From positions 41,800 to 105,799 of the forward strand of contig NZ_FQYQ01000005.1 of NCBI RefSeq assembly GCF_900141825.1: a stretch of DNA of 64,000 bases, given 5' to 3'. Below are positions 9,347 to 17,941 of this stretch, piece after piece (the stretch's first letter is position 1; each line of letters opens with the position of its first letter). Made by a program: the position numbers and the translations under genes. The notes beneath the pieces were generated by a model, which was not told the DNA's origin, searched no databases, and was given only the letters and a program-made list of their open reading frames with translations. The stretch is from Pseudobutyrivibrio xylanivorans DSM 14809. GTDB lineage: Bacteria > Bacillota > Clostridia > Lachnospirales > Lachnospiraceae.

Positions 9347-10510
9347 TTATTTAACCACCCTTACTTTTATTACTCCTTCTACCTTAGCAATTTCATCAAC
9401 GACTGAGTCGCTAATCTTTGAGCCTAAATCAAGGAGTGTATATGCATAGTCTCCGCGGCTCTTGTTTGTCATATCATCTACGTTTACATTTTCATTACTA
9501 AGAATTGTAGTGAATGAAGCAATAAGACCTGCCTTGTTCTTGTGAAGAATAGCAACACGTGACTCAGCAGTACAAACACCCATATCACAATCTGGATAGT
9601 TTACAGAATGTGTAATATTACCATTCTCCATATAATCCATTACTTCCTTAACTGCCATGACTGCACAGTTATCCTCAGCCTCCTCAGTTGAAGCACCAAG
9701 ATGTGGTGTACAGATAACCCCCTTCTTTCCTGCAACAGTTGGGTTTGCAAAATCTGTTACGTAATTGCGAACCTTTCCTGCCTCGATACCATCAAGTACA
9801 GCCTTCTCATCAACAAGAAGATCACGGGCAAAGTTAAGAATAACAACACCCTTCTTCATAATCTGAACTGCCTCTTTATTAATCATGCCCTTTGTAGCAT
9901 CAAGAAGTGGAACATGAACTGTAATGAAATCGCACTCTCTATAGATGTCCTCAACGTTAGTAACGTGCTTTACATTTCTTGAAAGATTCCAAGCTGCATT
10001 TACGGAAATATATGGATCGTAGCCAAGCACTTCCATTCCAAGGCGATTAGCATCATTAGCTACCTTTACACCGATTGCTCCAAGTCCGATAACACCAAGC
10101 TTCTTTCCTGCAATCTCAGTACCTGCAAAAGCCTTCTTAGCCTTTTCAGCTGTCTTTCCAATGTTCTCGTCATCCTTGTTTTCAAGTACCCAGTTGATAC
10201 CACCTACGATGTCACGGCTTGCAAGAAGCATTCCTGCAAAAACAAGCTCCTTAACACCATTTGCATTTGCACCTGGAGTGTTGAATACAACAATTCCTTC
10301 CTCAGCACATTTATCAAGTGGAATATTGTTTACACCGGCGCCGGCACGGGCAACGCATGAAAGCTTGTCACCAAGCTCGATGTCATGCATAGCTGCTGAA
10401 CGTACAAGAACAGCATCTGCCTCACCGATTGTCTCTACCTTTTTATAATCTGTTGAGAAAAGCTCTAAGCCCTTGTCAGAAATTGGATTTAAGCAATTGA
10501 ATGTATACAT
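9347..10510 (-). CDS. serA: D-3-phosphoglycerate dehydrogenase with ACT domain
   Basis: Oxidises 3-phosphoglycerate to 3-phosphohydroxypyruvate, the first step of serine synthesis. The 387-residue protein is the short type. It has the N-terminal substrate domain, a Rossmann domain with GVIGLGAIGVKVAN at about 139-152, a catalytic His in CTPHLGAST at about 280, and a C-terminal ACT domain from about residue 315 for allosteric control, probably by serine. Its ATG overlaps the serC stop (TAATG), implying coupled translation. DUF1015 follows after one base. Confidence 0.95.
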   Translation of the reverse strand: MYTFNCLNPISDKGLELFSTDYKKVETIGEADAVLVRSAAMHDIELGDKLSCVARAGAGVNNIPLDKCAEEGIVVFNTPGANANGVKELVFAGMLLASRDIVGGINWVLENKDDENIGKTAEKAKKAFAGTEIAGKKLGVIGLGAIGVKVANDANRLGMEVLGYDPYISVNAAWNLSRNVKHVTNVEDIYRECDFITVHVPLLDATKGMINKEAVQIMKKGVVILNFARDLLVDEKAVLDGIEAGKVRNYVTDFANPTVAGKKGVICTPHLGASTEEAEDNCAVMAVKEVMDYMENGNITHSVNYPDCDMGVCTAESRVAILHKNKAGLIASFTTILSNENVNVDDMTNKSRGDYAYTLLDLGSKISDSVVDEIAKVEGVIKVRVVK

Positions 10511-11592
10511 TACGCGTTCTCCTCCTCAAACTTCTTCATAAACTCAACTAACTTCTCAACACCCTCGATTGGCATTGCATTGTAGATAGAAGCTCTCATA
10601 CCACCAACAGTTCTGTGTCCCTTAAGGTTTACAAAGCCAGCTTCTGTAGCTTCCTTTACAAACTTTGCATCAAGCTCCTCATTACCAGTAACAAAAGGAA
10701 CATTCATAAGTGAACGGTCTTCCTTTCTTACAGTACCCTTGAATAGCTTTGAAGAATCAAGGTAATCATATAAAATCTTAGCCTTCTTTTCGTTAAGCTC
10801 CTTCATAGCTGAAAGTCCGCCATTCTTAAGGAGCCACTTGAACACCTTGCCACAGATGTAGATGTCGTAGCATGGAGGTGTGTTATAAAGGCTGTCGTTG
10901 TCTGCCTGTGTCTTGTACTTAAGCATTGTAGGTGTGCCTGGAAGAACATCATCACGGATAAGATCCTCACGGATGATTACAATAACCATACCTGCTGGTC
11001 CAACATTCTTCTGAACACCACCATAGATGATGCCATACTTTGTAACATCAACTGGCTCAGAAAGGAAGCATGAGCTAACGTCTGCTACCAAGTCCTTACC
11101 CTTTGTATTTGGTAGAGTTTTGAACTTTGTGCCATAGATTGTGTTGTTCTCACAAATATATACATAATCCATATCATCTGTGATAGGAAGGTCCGAACAA
11201 TCTGGAATATAGCTGAAGGTCTCATCAGCTGAGGATGCAAGCTCTACAGCCTCGCCGTACATCTTTGCTTCCTGAAATGCCTTCTTAGCCCACTGACCTG
11301 TGATAATATATCCAGCCTTCTTATTCTTCATAAGGTTCATTGGAACTGCAGCAAACTGCTGGCTTGCTCCACCCTGAAGAAATAGAACCTTGTAGTTGTC
11401 TGGAATGTTCATAAGAGTTCTGATATCAGCTTCTGCTTCCTTGATAATCTGGTCAAAAACCTTAGAACGATGGCTCATCTCCATAACTGACATGCCACAG
11501 CCTCTATAATCAAGCATCTCCTCTGCTGCTTCCTTAAGAACCTCCTCTGGCAATACTGCTGGTCCTGCACTAAAATTGAAAACTCTACTCAT
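10510..11592 (-). CDS. serC: Phosphoserine aminotransferase
   Basis: PLP enzyme that turns 3-phosphohydroxypyruvate into phosphoserine (and acts in PLP synthesis in some bacteria). I place the start at 11592, giving 360 residues beginning MSRVFNFSAGPAVLPE, the conserved family N terminus. AAAGGAG lies upstream, whereas a longer open frame to 11646 runs into a hairpin and has no ribosome site. Substrate-binding and PLP features are visible (QGGASQQFA; Schiff-base Lys in YGGVQKNVGPAG; HRTVGGMRAS near the C terminus). It is separated from ilvB by two small hairpins and overlaps serA by one base. Confidence 0.95.
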   Translation of the reverse strand: MSRVFNFSAGPAVLPEEVLKEAAEEMLDYRGCGMSVMEMSHRSKVFDQIIKEAEADIRTLMNIPDNYKVLFLQGGASQQFAAVPMNLMKNKKAGYIITGQWAKKAFQEAKMYGEAVELASSADETFSYIPDCSDLPITDDMDYVYICENNTIYGTKFKTLPNTKGKDLVADVSSCFLSEPVDVTKYGIIYGGVQKNVGPAGMVIVIIREDLIRDDVLPGTPTMLKYKTQADNDSLYNTPPCYDIYICGKVFKWLLKNGGLSAMKELNEKKAKILYDYLDSSKLFKGTVRKEDRSLMNVPFVTGNEELDAKFVKEATEAGFVNLKGHRTVGGMRASIYNAMPIEGVEKLVEFMKKFEEENA

Positions 11593-11628
11593 TACACTAA
11601 ATCTCCTTTCGTCGGCCTTCGGCCTCCT

Positions 11629-11666
11629 GATGTTCAAAATCTTCACTCCGTTCGATTTTAAACATC
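11629..11666 (-). other. Intercistronic hairpin spanning the ilvB stop codon
   Basis: On the transcript strand GATGTTTAAAATC pairs with GATTTTGAACATC (13 positions, one T-G wobble) around a 12-base loop. The ilvB TAA stop lies inside the 5' arm. A second short hairpin (GGCC-TTC-GGCC, 11614-11624) follows just upstream of the serC ribosome site. There is no T run, so this is more likely an RNA processing, stability or coupling element than a terminator. Confidence 0.6.
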
Positions 11667-13334
11667 ACTTTCCTTAAAAAACTCATTAATAGGTGCTCCC
11701 GGTGCTACCATTGGCCATACCTTCTCATCACTGTCGATGATACAGTCAATCAGCACTGGCTTATCGGATCGAAGTGCCTCCGATAATGCCCCCGAAAACT
11801 CCTCCTGAGTTGTTACTCGTACGCCTGTGCATCCCATAGCCTCTGCGAGCTTGACATAATCAACCCCATCGTCAAGTACAGTTGCTGAATAATGTTTGTT
11901 GTAGAACAAAGTCTGCCACTGTCTAACCATTCCAAGTACATGATTGTTTACAACAATTTCTATAATAGGCAACTTTTCTCTGCTTGCTGTTGCCAATTCG
12001 TTCATGTTCATTCTGAAGCAGCCATCACCTGCAATATTGATAACTGTCTTGTCAGGATTTCCTGTCTTAGCACCGATTGCTGCGCCAAGACCATATCCCA
12101 TTGTTCCAAGACCACCTGATGTAAGAAGCTGATGTGGTTTCTTATATTTGTAGAACTGTGCTGCCCACATCTGATGCTGACCAACCTCTGTAGCAATAAT
12201 CGCATCACCCTTTGTCTGGCGATAAGCCTCTGCCACAATATATGGACCAGATAAACCTTCCTTATGAATTGTAAGTGGATACTTCTCTGCAAGTTCCTTT
12301 GCATTCTTCATCCAAGAAGCATGCTCCTGTTGGTCAAGTATCTTATTTATTCTTGAAAGAGTCTCCTTAACATCTCCGATTATTGCATGGTCTGTCATGA
12401 TATTTTTATTAATCTCAGCTGGATCTACATCAAACTGAAGAATCTTAGCCTTGCTAGCAAATTTCTCAGGATTTCCAAGTACTCTGTCTGAGAATCGTGT
12501 TCCGATGGCAATAAGCAAATCGCAATCAGAAACGCTAAGGTTCGAAGCCTTTGAACCATGCATACCAAGCATGCCCAGATATCTTTCATCTGTACCGTTG
12601 AATGCGCCCTTACCCATAAGTGTGTCACATACTGGAGCATCAACTAAATCTACAAACTTCTTTAAATCCTTTGATGCATTTGCAAGAACAGCGCCACCTC
12701 CTACAAAGATAACTGGCTTCTTTGACTTTTTGATAAGCTTAACAGCTTCTTTTAATGCATCCTCTGTGATATCCTTTTTAACCCTTCCCGCTGGAATAGG
12801 CTTCATAGGCATATACTCGTATTTATTTGTAAGAGCTGTAATATCCTTTGGAACATCGATAAGTACAGGGCCTGGACGTCCACTCTTTGCAATAAGGAAT
12901 GCACGGCGGATTGTCTCTGCCAAATCACTGATATCCTTAACGATGAAATTGTGCTTTGTAATTGGCATGGTAATGCCTGCAATATCTATCTCCTGGAAAG
13001 AATCCTTACCAAGAAGAGGTAATGTAACATTGCATGTAAGTGCAACGATTGGAACTGAATCCATGTGAGCTGTTGCAATACCTGTTACAAGATTTGTTGC
13101 TCCAGGACCACTTGTTGCGAAGCACACACCAACCTTACCTGTTGCACGAGCATAACCATCTGCAGCATGTGCTGCCCCCTGCTCATGGCTTGTAAGCACG
13201 TGATGAATTTCATCGCTATGCTTATAAAGCTCATCATAAAGATTGAGGATTGCACCACCTGGATAACCAAATACGGTGTCAACTCCCTGCTCTTTTAAAC
13301 ATTCTATAATTATTTCTGAACCACTTAATAACAT
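11658..13334 (-). CDS. ilvB: Acetolactate synthase, large (catalytic) subunit
   Basis: ThDP enzyme making acetolactate (valine/leucine) or acetohydroxybutyrate (isoleucine). 558 residues from ATG 13334, chosen because GGAGG lies 7 bases upstream and MLLSGSEIIIECL is the usual N terminus; a longer frame to 13442 has no such site. The catalytic Glu is in SHEQGAAHAADGYARATG (about residue 48), and the Mg/ThDP motif GDGCFRMNMNE lies near residue 442. It starts 2 bases after ilvD. No ilvN regulatory subunit gene and no ilvC occur in this operon, so they must be elsewhere or absent. Confidence 0.94.
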   Translation of the reverse strand: MLLSGSEIIIECLKEQGVDTVFGYPGGAILNLYDELYKHSDEIHHVLTSHEQGAAHAADGYARATGKVGVCFATSGPGATNLVTGIATAHMDSVPIVALTCNVTLPLLGKDSFQEIDIAGITMPITKHNFIVKDISDLAETIRRAFLIAKSGRPGPVLIDVPKDITALTNKYEYMPMKPIPAGRVKKDITEDALKEAVKLIKKSKKPVIFVGGGAVLANASKDLKKFVDLVDAPVCDTLMGKGAFNGTDERYLGMLGMHGSKASNLSVSDCDLLIAIGTRFSDRVLGNPEKFASKAKILQFDVDPAEINKNIMTDHAIIGDVKETLSRINKILDQQEHASWMKNAKELAEKYPLTIHKEGLSGPYIVAEAYRQTKGDAIIATEVGQHQMWAAQFYKYKKPHQLLTSGGLGTMGYGLGAAIGAKTGNPDKTVINIAGDGCFRMNMNELATASREKLPIIEIVVNNHVLGMVRQWQTLFYNKHYSATVLDDGVDYVKLAEAMGCTGVRVTTQEEFSGALSEALRSDKPVLIDCIIDSDEKVWPMVAPGAPINEFFKESDV

Positions 13335-13336
13335 TA

Positions 13337-15007
13337 TTAAACCTCCGGTGTCTGAAGAATTGCTCCGCGATTTCCTGAAGTAACCTGTGCAGCGTATCTT
13401 CTTAAATATCCTGTAGTAACACGAGGCTCGCGAGGCTGCCACTTAGCCTTACGTGCAGCAAGCTCTTCATCGCTAACCTTTAAAGTCATTGAATAGTTTG
13501 GAATATCAATTGCGATGATGTCGCCTTCCTCTACAAGTGCGATTGGTCCGCCTACAGCTGCCTCTGGCGAAACGTGTCCGATGGAAGCACCACGGCTTGC
13601 ACCTGAGAAACGACCATCAGTAATAAGAGCAACTGATGAGCCAAGTCCCATACCTGCGATTGCAGAAGTAGGATTGAGCATCTCTCTCATACCAGGGCCA
13701 CCCTTTGGTCCCTCGTAGCGAATAACTACAACATCACCTTCTACAATCTTTCCACCCTTGATTGCTGCGATTGCATCTTCTTCGCTGTCGAATACTCTTG
13801 CTGGGCCTTCGTGAACAAGCATCTCTGGAACGACTGCACTACGCTTGACAACTGAGCCATCTGGTGCAAGATTTCCCTTAAGGACTGCAAGTCCTCCAGT
13901 CTTTGTATATGGGTTGTCCACAGGTCTGATAACCTCTGGATTTCTATTTACTGCATTTTTAATATTCTCGCCAACAGTCTTGCCTGTAACTGTCATACAG
14001 TCTGTGTTGAGAAGTCCGATGTCTGCAAGCTCCTTCATGACAGCCCAAACACCGCCTGCCTCGTTAAGGTCTTCCATGTAAGTAGGACCTGCTGGTGCAA
14101 GATGGCAAAGGTTTGGAGTCTTTTCTGAAATAGGATTTGCAAACTCAATATCAAAGTCAAAGCCAATCTCATGAGCAATTGCTGGGAGATGAAGCATTGA
14201 ATTTGTAGAACAGCCAAGTGCCATATCTACTGTAAGAGCGTTAAGTACAGCCTCCTTTGTCATAATCTGACGAGCTGTGATACCCTTGTTATACATGTCC
14301 ATAACAGCCATACCAGCATGCTTTGCTAAGCGAATTCTCTCAGAATAAACTGCTGGGATTGTGCCATTTCCTCTAAGTCCCATGCCAAGAGCCTCTGTAA
14401 GGCAGTTCATAGAGTTTGCTGTGTACATACCTGAACAGCTTCCGCATGTAGGACAAACATTCTCAACGAAGTTCTCAACCTCTTCCTCTGACATATTGCC
14501 TGCTGCATGAGCACCAACTGCCTCAAACATAGAAGAAAGTGAGCGCTTCTGACCACCAACATGACCTGCAAGCATAGGACCACCTGAAACAAATACAGTT
14601 GGAAGGTCAAGACGAGCTGCTGCCATAAGAAGTCCTGGAACGTTTTTGTCACAGTTTGGCACCATAACAAGTGCGTCAAACTGATGAGCAAGTGCCATAC
14701 ATTCTGTAGAATCTGCAATCAAATCTCTTGTTACAAGGGAATATTTCATTCCGATGTGTCCCATTGCAATACCGTCACAAACAGCGATTGCCGGGAAAAC
14801 TACTGGAACACCGCCTGCCTCGGCTACGCCAAGCTTTACAGCATCCACGATTTTATCAATATTCATATGTCCTGGTACTATCTCGTTGTACGAAGATACG
14901 ATACCGACCATAGGCTTTTTCATTTCTTCCTGAGTAAATCCTAATGCATTAAATAAGGATCTTGCTGGTGCCTGCTGCATACCAGCTCTAGCATTGTCAC
15001 TTCTCAT
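13337..15007 (-). CDS. ilvD: Dihydroxy-acid dehydratase
   Basis: Dehydrates 2,3-dihydroxy acids to the 2-keto acids of valine and isoleucine using an Fe-S cluster. 556 residues, normal length. Cluster-type cysteines occur in [11 protein letters not shown] and [19 protein letters not shown], plus an early Cys in [14 protein letters not shown]. The C-terminal part holds the [24 protein letters not shown] region (key residues around DGRFSG). It starts 27 bases after the structured element E1 with a clear GGAGGA site, and is followed 2 bases later by ilvB. Confidence 0.96.
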   Translation of the reverse strand: MRSDNARAGMQQAPARSLFNALGFTQEEMKKPMVGIVSSYNEIVPGHMNIDKIVDAVKLGVAEAGGVPVVFPAIAVCDGIAMGHIGMKYSLVTRDLIADSTECMALAHQFDALVMVPNCDKNVPGLLMAAARLDLPTVFVSGGPMLAGHVGGQKRSLSSMFEAVGAHAAGNMSEEEVENFVENVCPTCGSCSGMYTANSMNCLTEALGMGLRGNGTIPAVYSERIRLAKHAGMAVMDMYNKGITARQIMTKEAVLNALTVDMALGCSTNSMLHLPAIAHEIGFDFDIEFANPISEKTPNLCHLAPAGPTYMEDLNEAGGVWAVMKELADIGLLNTDCMTVTGKTVGENIKNAVNRNPEVIRPVDNPYTKTGGLAVLKGNLAPDGSVVKRSAVVPEMLVHEGPARVFDSEEDAIAAIKGGKIVEGDVVVIRYEGPKGGPGMREMLNPTSAIAGMGLGSSVALITDGRFSGASRGASIGHVSPEAAVGGPIALVEEGDIIAIDIPNYSMTLKVSDEELAARKAKWQPREPRVTTGYLRRYAAQVTSGNRGAILQTPEV

Positions 15008-15034
15008 TATTAAACTCCTCCAATTCTATAATCC

Positions 15035-15120
15035 GGTTGTCACGGTCTCAATCCTAAGATATTGCACCGCTCGACTAACACGTCTCGCTTTGCAACACTT
15101 AGAGATTGATACCTACAACC
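15035..15120 (-). repeat. Structured ~86-nt element, copy E1, between leuB and ilvD
   Basis: In the transcript direction the outer stem is GGTTGT/ACAACC. The inner stem pairs TCAATC with GATTGA, CTAAG with CTTAG, and TTGC with GCAA, and a short GAC/GTC hairpin lies inside. It begins 11 bases after the leuB stop and fills most of the gap up to the ilvD ribosome site. The core words match E2 at 8004-8099, while stem bases differ in compensating pairs (T-A to G-C in TCAATC/GATTGA, A-T to C-G in CTAAG/CTTAG). There is no T run, so this copy is probably not a terminator. Confidence 0.8.
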
Positions 15121-15131
15121 TCACTTAAAAT

Positions 15132-16223
15132 CTATAAACGTTCTACGATTAAATCGCCCATCTCGACGGTGCCTACCTGCTTTACGGTGCTGCCGTCGCG
15201 GGGCATGATGTCGATGGTGCGGTAGCCGTCTTTTAGTACCAATTTTACGGCCTTTTCGATGGCATTGGCTTCAGCATCAAGATCAAAGCTGTAGCGAAGC
15301 ATCATAGCTGCCGAAAGTATAGTAGCAATTGGATTTGCGATACCCTTTCCTGCAATGTCTGGTGCACTTCCGCCTGATGGCTCGTAAAGACCAAACTTTG
15401 TATCATTTAATGAAGCTGACGAAAGCATTCCGATGGAACCGGTAACCATAGAAGCTTCATCGCTCAAAATATCTCCGAACATGTTCTCAGTAAGGATTAC
15501 ATCAAACTGGCGAGGATTCTTCACAAGCTGCATTGCACAGTTATCAACCAGCATGTGCTCATACTCAACCTCTGGATAATCCTTGGCAACTTCTTCTACA
15601 ATCTTTCTCCAAAGACGTGAAGAATCAAGAACGTTTGCCTTATCAACTGAAGTAACCTTCTTGCGGCGCTTCATAGCAATATCAAAACCTCGCTTTGCAA
15701 TGCGTCGAATCTCACCTTCCGAATAAGTAAGACTGTCTCTTGCAACAAGCTGCCCGTCCTCCTCTACAGTGGAACGCTCTCCAAAGTAAAGACCTCCTGT
15801 AAGCTCACGCATAATCATCATATCGAAACCATCGCCGATGATGTCATCTCTAAGTGGGCAGGCCTCTTTTAATTCTTCATATAAATATGCTGGACGAAGA
15901 TTTGCGAAAAGATTAAGACTTTTGCGAAGCTTTAATAGACCTGCTTCTGGACGCTTGTCTGCTGGTAGCTTGTACCATGGGCTGGTGGAAGTATTTCCTC
16001 CAATAGAACCCATAAGAACTGCATCACTAGAAAGGGCAGCCTTGATTGCATCATCTGTGAGAGGTTCACCACATGCATCAATCGAGCAACCACCCATAAG
16101 AATTTCAGTGTACTTAAATTCATGTCCATACTTTGCACCGATTGCATCGAGAACCTTTACCGCCTCAGTAACAATCTCTGGACCAATTCCGTCTCCTCTA
16201 ATTACGCCTACATTGAAAGTCAT
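15132..16223 (-). CDS. leuB: 3-isopropylmalate dehydrogenase
   Basis: NAD-dependent oxidative decarboxylation in leucine synthesis. 363 residues. The N terminus MTFNVGVIRGDGIGPEIV is typical. Substrate and metal residues appear in MMIMRELTGGLYFGE, the KANVLDSSRLWR block, and the Asp-rich TENMFGDILSDEASM region. SGGSAPDIAGKGIANP is the NAD-binding end. It is the first gene of the operon, with AAGGATATTATC before the ATG and a promoter 35-65 bases upstream. leuA/leuC/leuD are not in the window. Confidence 0.96.
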   Translation of the reverse strand: MTFNVGVIRGDGIGPEIVTEAVKVLDAIGAKYGHEFKYTEILMGGCSIDACGEPLTDDAIKAALSSDAVLMGSIGGNTSTSPWYKLPADKRPEAGLLKLRKSLNLFANLRPAYLYEELKEACPLRDDIIGDGFDMMIMRELTGGLYFGERSTVEEDGQLVARDSLTYSEGEIRRIAKRGFDIAMKRRKKVTSVDKANVLDSSRLWRKIVEEVAKDYPEVEYEHMLVDNCAMQLVKNPRQFDVILTENMFGDILSDEASMVTGSIGMLSSASLNDTKFGLYEPSGGSAPDIAGKGIANPIATILSAAMMLRYSFDLDAEANAIEKAVKLVLKDGYRTIDIMPRDGSTVKQVGTVEMGDLIVERL

Positions 16224-16258
16224 GATAATATCCTTCCCTTATAAAAACCATTTTTAAT

Positions 16259-16287
16259 AGTTTAATACAGTAAAGTGTGAAATTCAA
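16259..16287 (-). promoter_or_regulatory. Candidate sigma-A promoter of the leuB-ilvD-ilvB-serC-serA operon
   Basis: On the minus strand TTGAAT (16287-16282) and TAAACT (16264-16259) are 17 bases apart, leaving a leader of roughly 30 bases to the leuB ATG. That leader is too short for a T-box or attenuator, so control is probably at initiation. Confidence 0.55.
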
Positions 16288-16312
16288 GAACGAGAACCCC
16301 TTTTTTACATCT

Positions 16313-16376
16313 TTGACAAATTAGCCTAAATACTTCTAAAATATATCAGAAGTGTTAGTGAACTTTACCACACTAA
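16313..16376 (+). promoter_or_regulatory. Candidate birA promoter with a downstream inverted repeat
   Basis: TTGACA at 16313-16318 and TAAAAT at 16337-16342 are separated by 18 bases, with the expected transcription start near 16349. Just downstream, TTAGTG (16355-16360) and CACTAA (16371-16376) form an inverted repeat with a 10-base spacer, placed like a repressor site. The binding protein is unknown. Confidence 0.55.
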
Positions 16377-16400
16377 AGTGCTAAATATAAAGGAAATAAT

Positions 16401-17195
16401 ATGAGTTCAAAAGACAAAGTACTAGAATTTCTTGAAAATAATAAAGATAGTTACACCTCAGGCGAGGCAATTGCCACTAGTCTTGGGCTTTCTCGCAATG
16501 CCATTTGGAAGTCTATCAATGAGCTTCGCAAGGCTGGATATGCTATAGACGCTGTTAGCAATAAAGGTTATAAGCTTGCTGATAACAACGATATTTTGTC
16601 TGCAGCTGGAATTATTTCTTATTTAGATGATTCACTTAAGGATTTTTATCAGAGTGGCGATGATTTGATTCGTATATACGATAACACTACATCTACAAAC
16701 AGATTAGCAAAAGAGGCTGCCATTGCAGGTGCGGTGCACGGCACAGTTATCATAGCCAAAGAACAGTCCGCAGGTCGTGGCAGAAAGGACCACTCCTTCT
16801 ATTCTCCTGATGGTGGTCTTTATATGAGCATCCTCTTAAAGCCTGAACATCTTTCTACTTTAGAACCTGATGCGATTACAACTTTGACAGGTAATGCTGT
16901 TTGTGATGCTATTGAGACCTTAGTAGGTGTACGTCCGAGAATCAAGCCAATCAATGATTTATTTATAGACGATAAGAAAATCTGCGGCATCCTCACAGAA
17001 GCTGGCACAGAATTTGAAACTGGCGATGTTCAATGGATTGTCGTAGGAATCGGCATCAATTTTGATTCAGATATTTCTGCCTTTCCTACAGACATCAAAA
17101 AAACTGCCACCAGCCTTTTTGCTCCTGGTAAGAATACCATCACAAAGAATCAGCTGGCAGCAGCGATAATGAACAAAATTGTCAACTATACTTAG
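16401..17195 (+). CDS. birA: Biotin--protein ligase / biotin repressor BirA, lacking the C-terminal domain
   Basis: Activates biotin to biotinyl-AMP, transfers it to carboxylase carrier lysines, and can repress biotin genes. Residues 1-60 form the winged helix (LGLSRNAIWKSINELRKAGY is its recognition region). The ligase domain shows GRGRKDHSF at about 120, GLYMSILL, and the KPINDLFIDDKKICGIL catalytic block at about 188-205. At 264 residues it is about 55-60 shorter than the B. subtilis and E. coli proteins: it stops at the helix after the ligase core, so the small SH3-like C-terminal domain is absent. The stop codon lies inside a perfect hairpin. A BirA operator at bioB/bioY fits the regulator role. 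Confidence 0.92.
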   Translation: MSSKDKVLEFLENNKDSYTSGEAIATSLGLSRNAIWKSINELRKAGYAIDAVSNKGYKLADNNDILSAAGIISYLDDSLKDFYQSGDDLIRIYDNTTSTNRLAKEAAIAGAVHGTVIIAKEQSAGRGRKDHSFYSPDGGLYMSILLKPEHLSTLEPDAITTLTGNAVCDAIETLVGVRPRIKPINDLFIDDKKICGILTEAGTEFETGDVQWIVVGIGINFDSDISAFPTDIKKTATSLFAPGKNTITKNQLAAAIMNKIVNYT

Positions 17196-17206
17196 TTGAC
17201 AATTTT
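17175..17206. terminator. Bidirectional terminator hairpin at the birA 3' end
   Basis: AAAATTGTCAACTA and TAGTTGACAATTTT form a perfect 14-bp stem with a 4-base loop. The A/T-rich outer ends can serve transcripts from both sides. The birA stop codon is in the 3' arm, and the converging gene at 17219 ends 12 bases further on. Confidence 0.75.
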
Positions 17207-17218
17207 ATAACCCTCTGG

Positions 17219-17917
17219 TCATATATCCTCATTACTAAATTTGACTTGTTTCTTTAAATCCCTTCCTATAGAATCCTCCATCTTCTGCACTTCCTTCTCA
17301 ACATATCTATCAACAAAGCCTTCCTTAAAATACTCTTCGTCGGCTTCACTTTCTCGGTTGTCCTTATTCGTATTAAAATCTTCCTTTTCTTCCTGAAGAC
17401 TTTCAGTCAATGTTTTTACTAGATTTTCCTCATCCTGAAGATCATGTTCTCTCTTCAAATGCTTGAACAATCTGCCATCATGCAATTCCTTGTCAGCTTT
17501 AAGCTGTTCTGTAAGTCGGTTATACTCTCGGTCTTTTGCTTTTCTTTCTTCAATATACTTGCTGAGGACATCTGCTCTTTCAAATTCGAATTCACCGACC
17601 CCATCGTAGTGACCTGATACATAGCTCTCAACTTCACTGTCAAACCATTGTTGGTCTTTATTTGAAACAGTCTGGCCATTAGCTATCTTGCCAAGAATTT
17701 CATCCATTCTGGATACATATTCCCTATAAGCTTCTGAATCCCTATTAAAACTAATCGCTTTAGACTTCTCAGTGCCTTCTTTCGAAAAAGAAACAGAGCA
17801 TGCCTCCAGCTTTTTTTCTTCTCCAAGTACAGGCACACCATTATTTGAAACACCATCTTTTCTTGATGGTATCACAGTTTTATTTGTTAAATTGAGATTT
17901 GAAGCTTTTACATCCAT
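17219..17917 (-). CDS. Highly charged protein of unknown function
   Basis: 232 residues, no signal peptide and no membrane segment. The first 45 residues look disordered (Asn, Lys, Ser). The rest is rich in Glu, Asp and Lys, with long helical stretches and a likely coiled coil from about residue 95 to 190. I recognise no family. The ATG at 17917 has GGAG upstream. It lies 24 bases after the next gene (17942-18904) on the same strand and may be its operon partner; it ends against the birA terminator. Confidence 0.75.
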   Translation of the reverse strand: MDVKASNLNLTNKTVIPSRKDGVSNNGVPVLGEEKKLEACSVSFSKEGTEKSKAISFNRDSEAYREYVSRMDEILGKIANGQTVSNKDQQWFDSEVESYVSGHYDGVGEFEFERADVLSKYIEERKAKDREYNRLTEQLKADKELHDGRLFKHLKREHDLQDEENLVKTLTESLQEEKEDFNTNKDNRESEADEEYFKEGFVDRYVEKEVQKMEDSIGRDLKKQVKFSNEDI

Positions 17918-17941
17918 TTTGAATCTCCATAAAACATCAAT

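Noticed and set aside
12451..13068. A 205-residue plus-strand open frame over ilvB, and similar long frames opposite glyS, ilvD, dhaK and S66 genes.
   Set aside because: They lie on the opposite strand of clear genes, lack ribosome sites and have low-complexity composition typical of antisense frames.
15035..15120. Intrinsic terminator between leuB and ilvD.
   Set aside because: The hairpin has no following T run, and ilvD begins 27 bases later with a strong ribosome site.
16224..16258. A T-box or leucine attenuator before leuB.
   Set aside because: The predicted transcript start leaves only about 30 leader bases, with no T-box sequence and no leader peptide.
17175..17206. BirA box at the end of birA, because the half-sites TTGTCAAC and GTTGACAA match the bioB/bioY operator.
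   Set aside because: The half-sites are separated by 8 bases instead of about 14-16, and the perfect stem with A/T ends at a convergent gene junction fits a terminator better.
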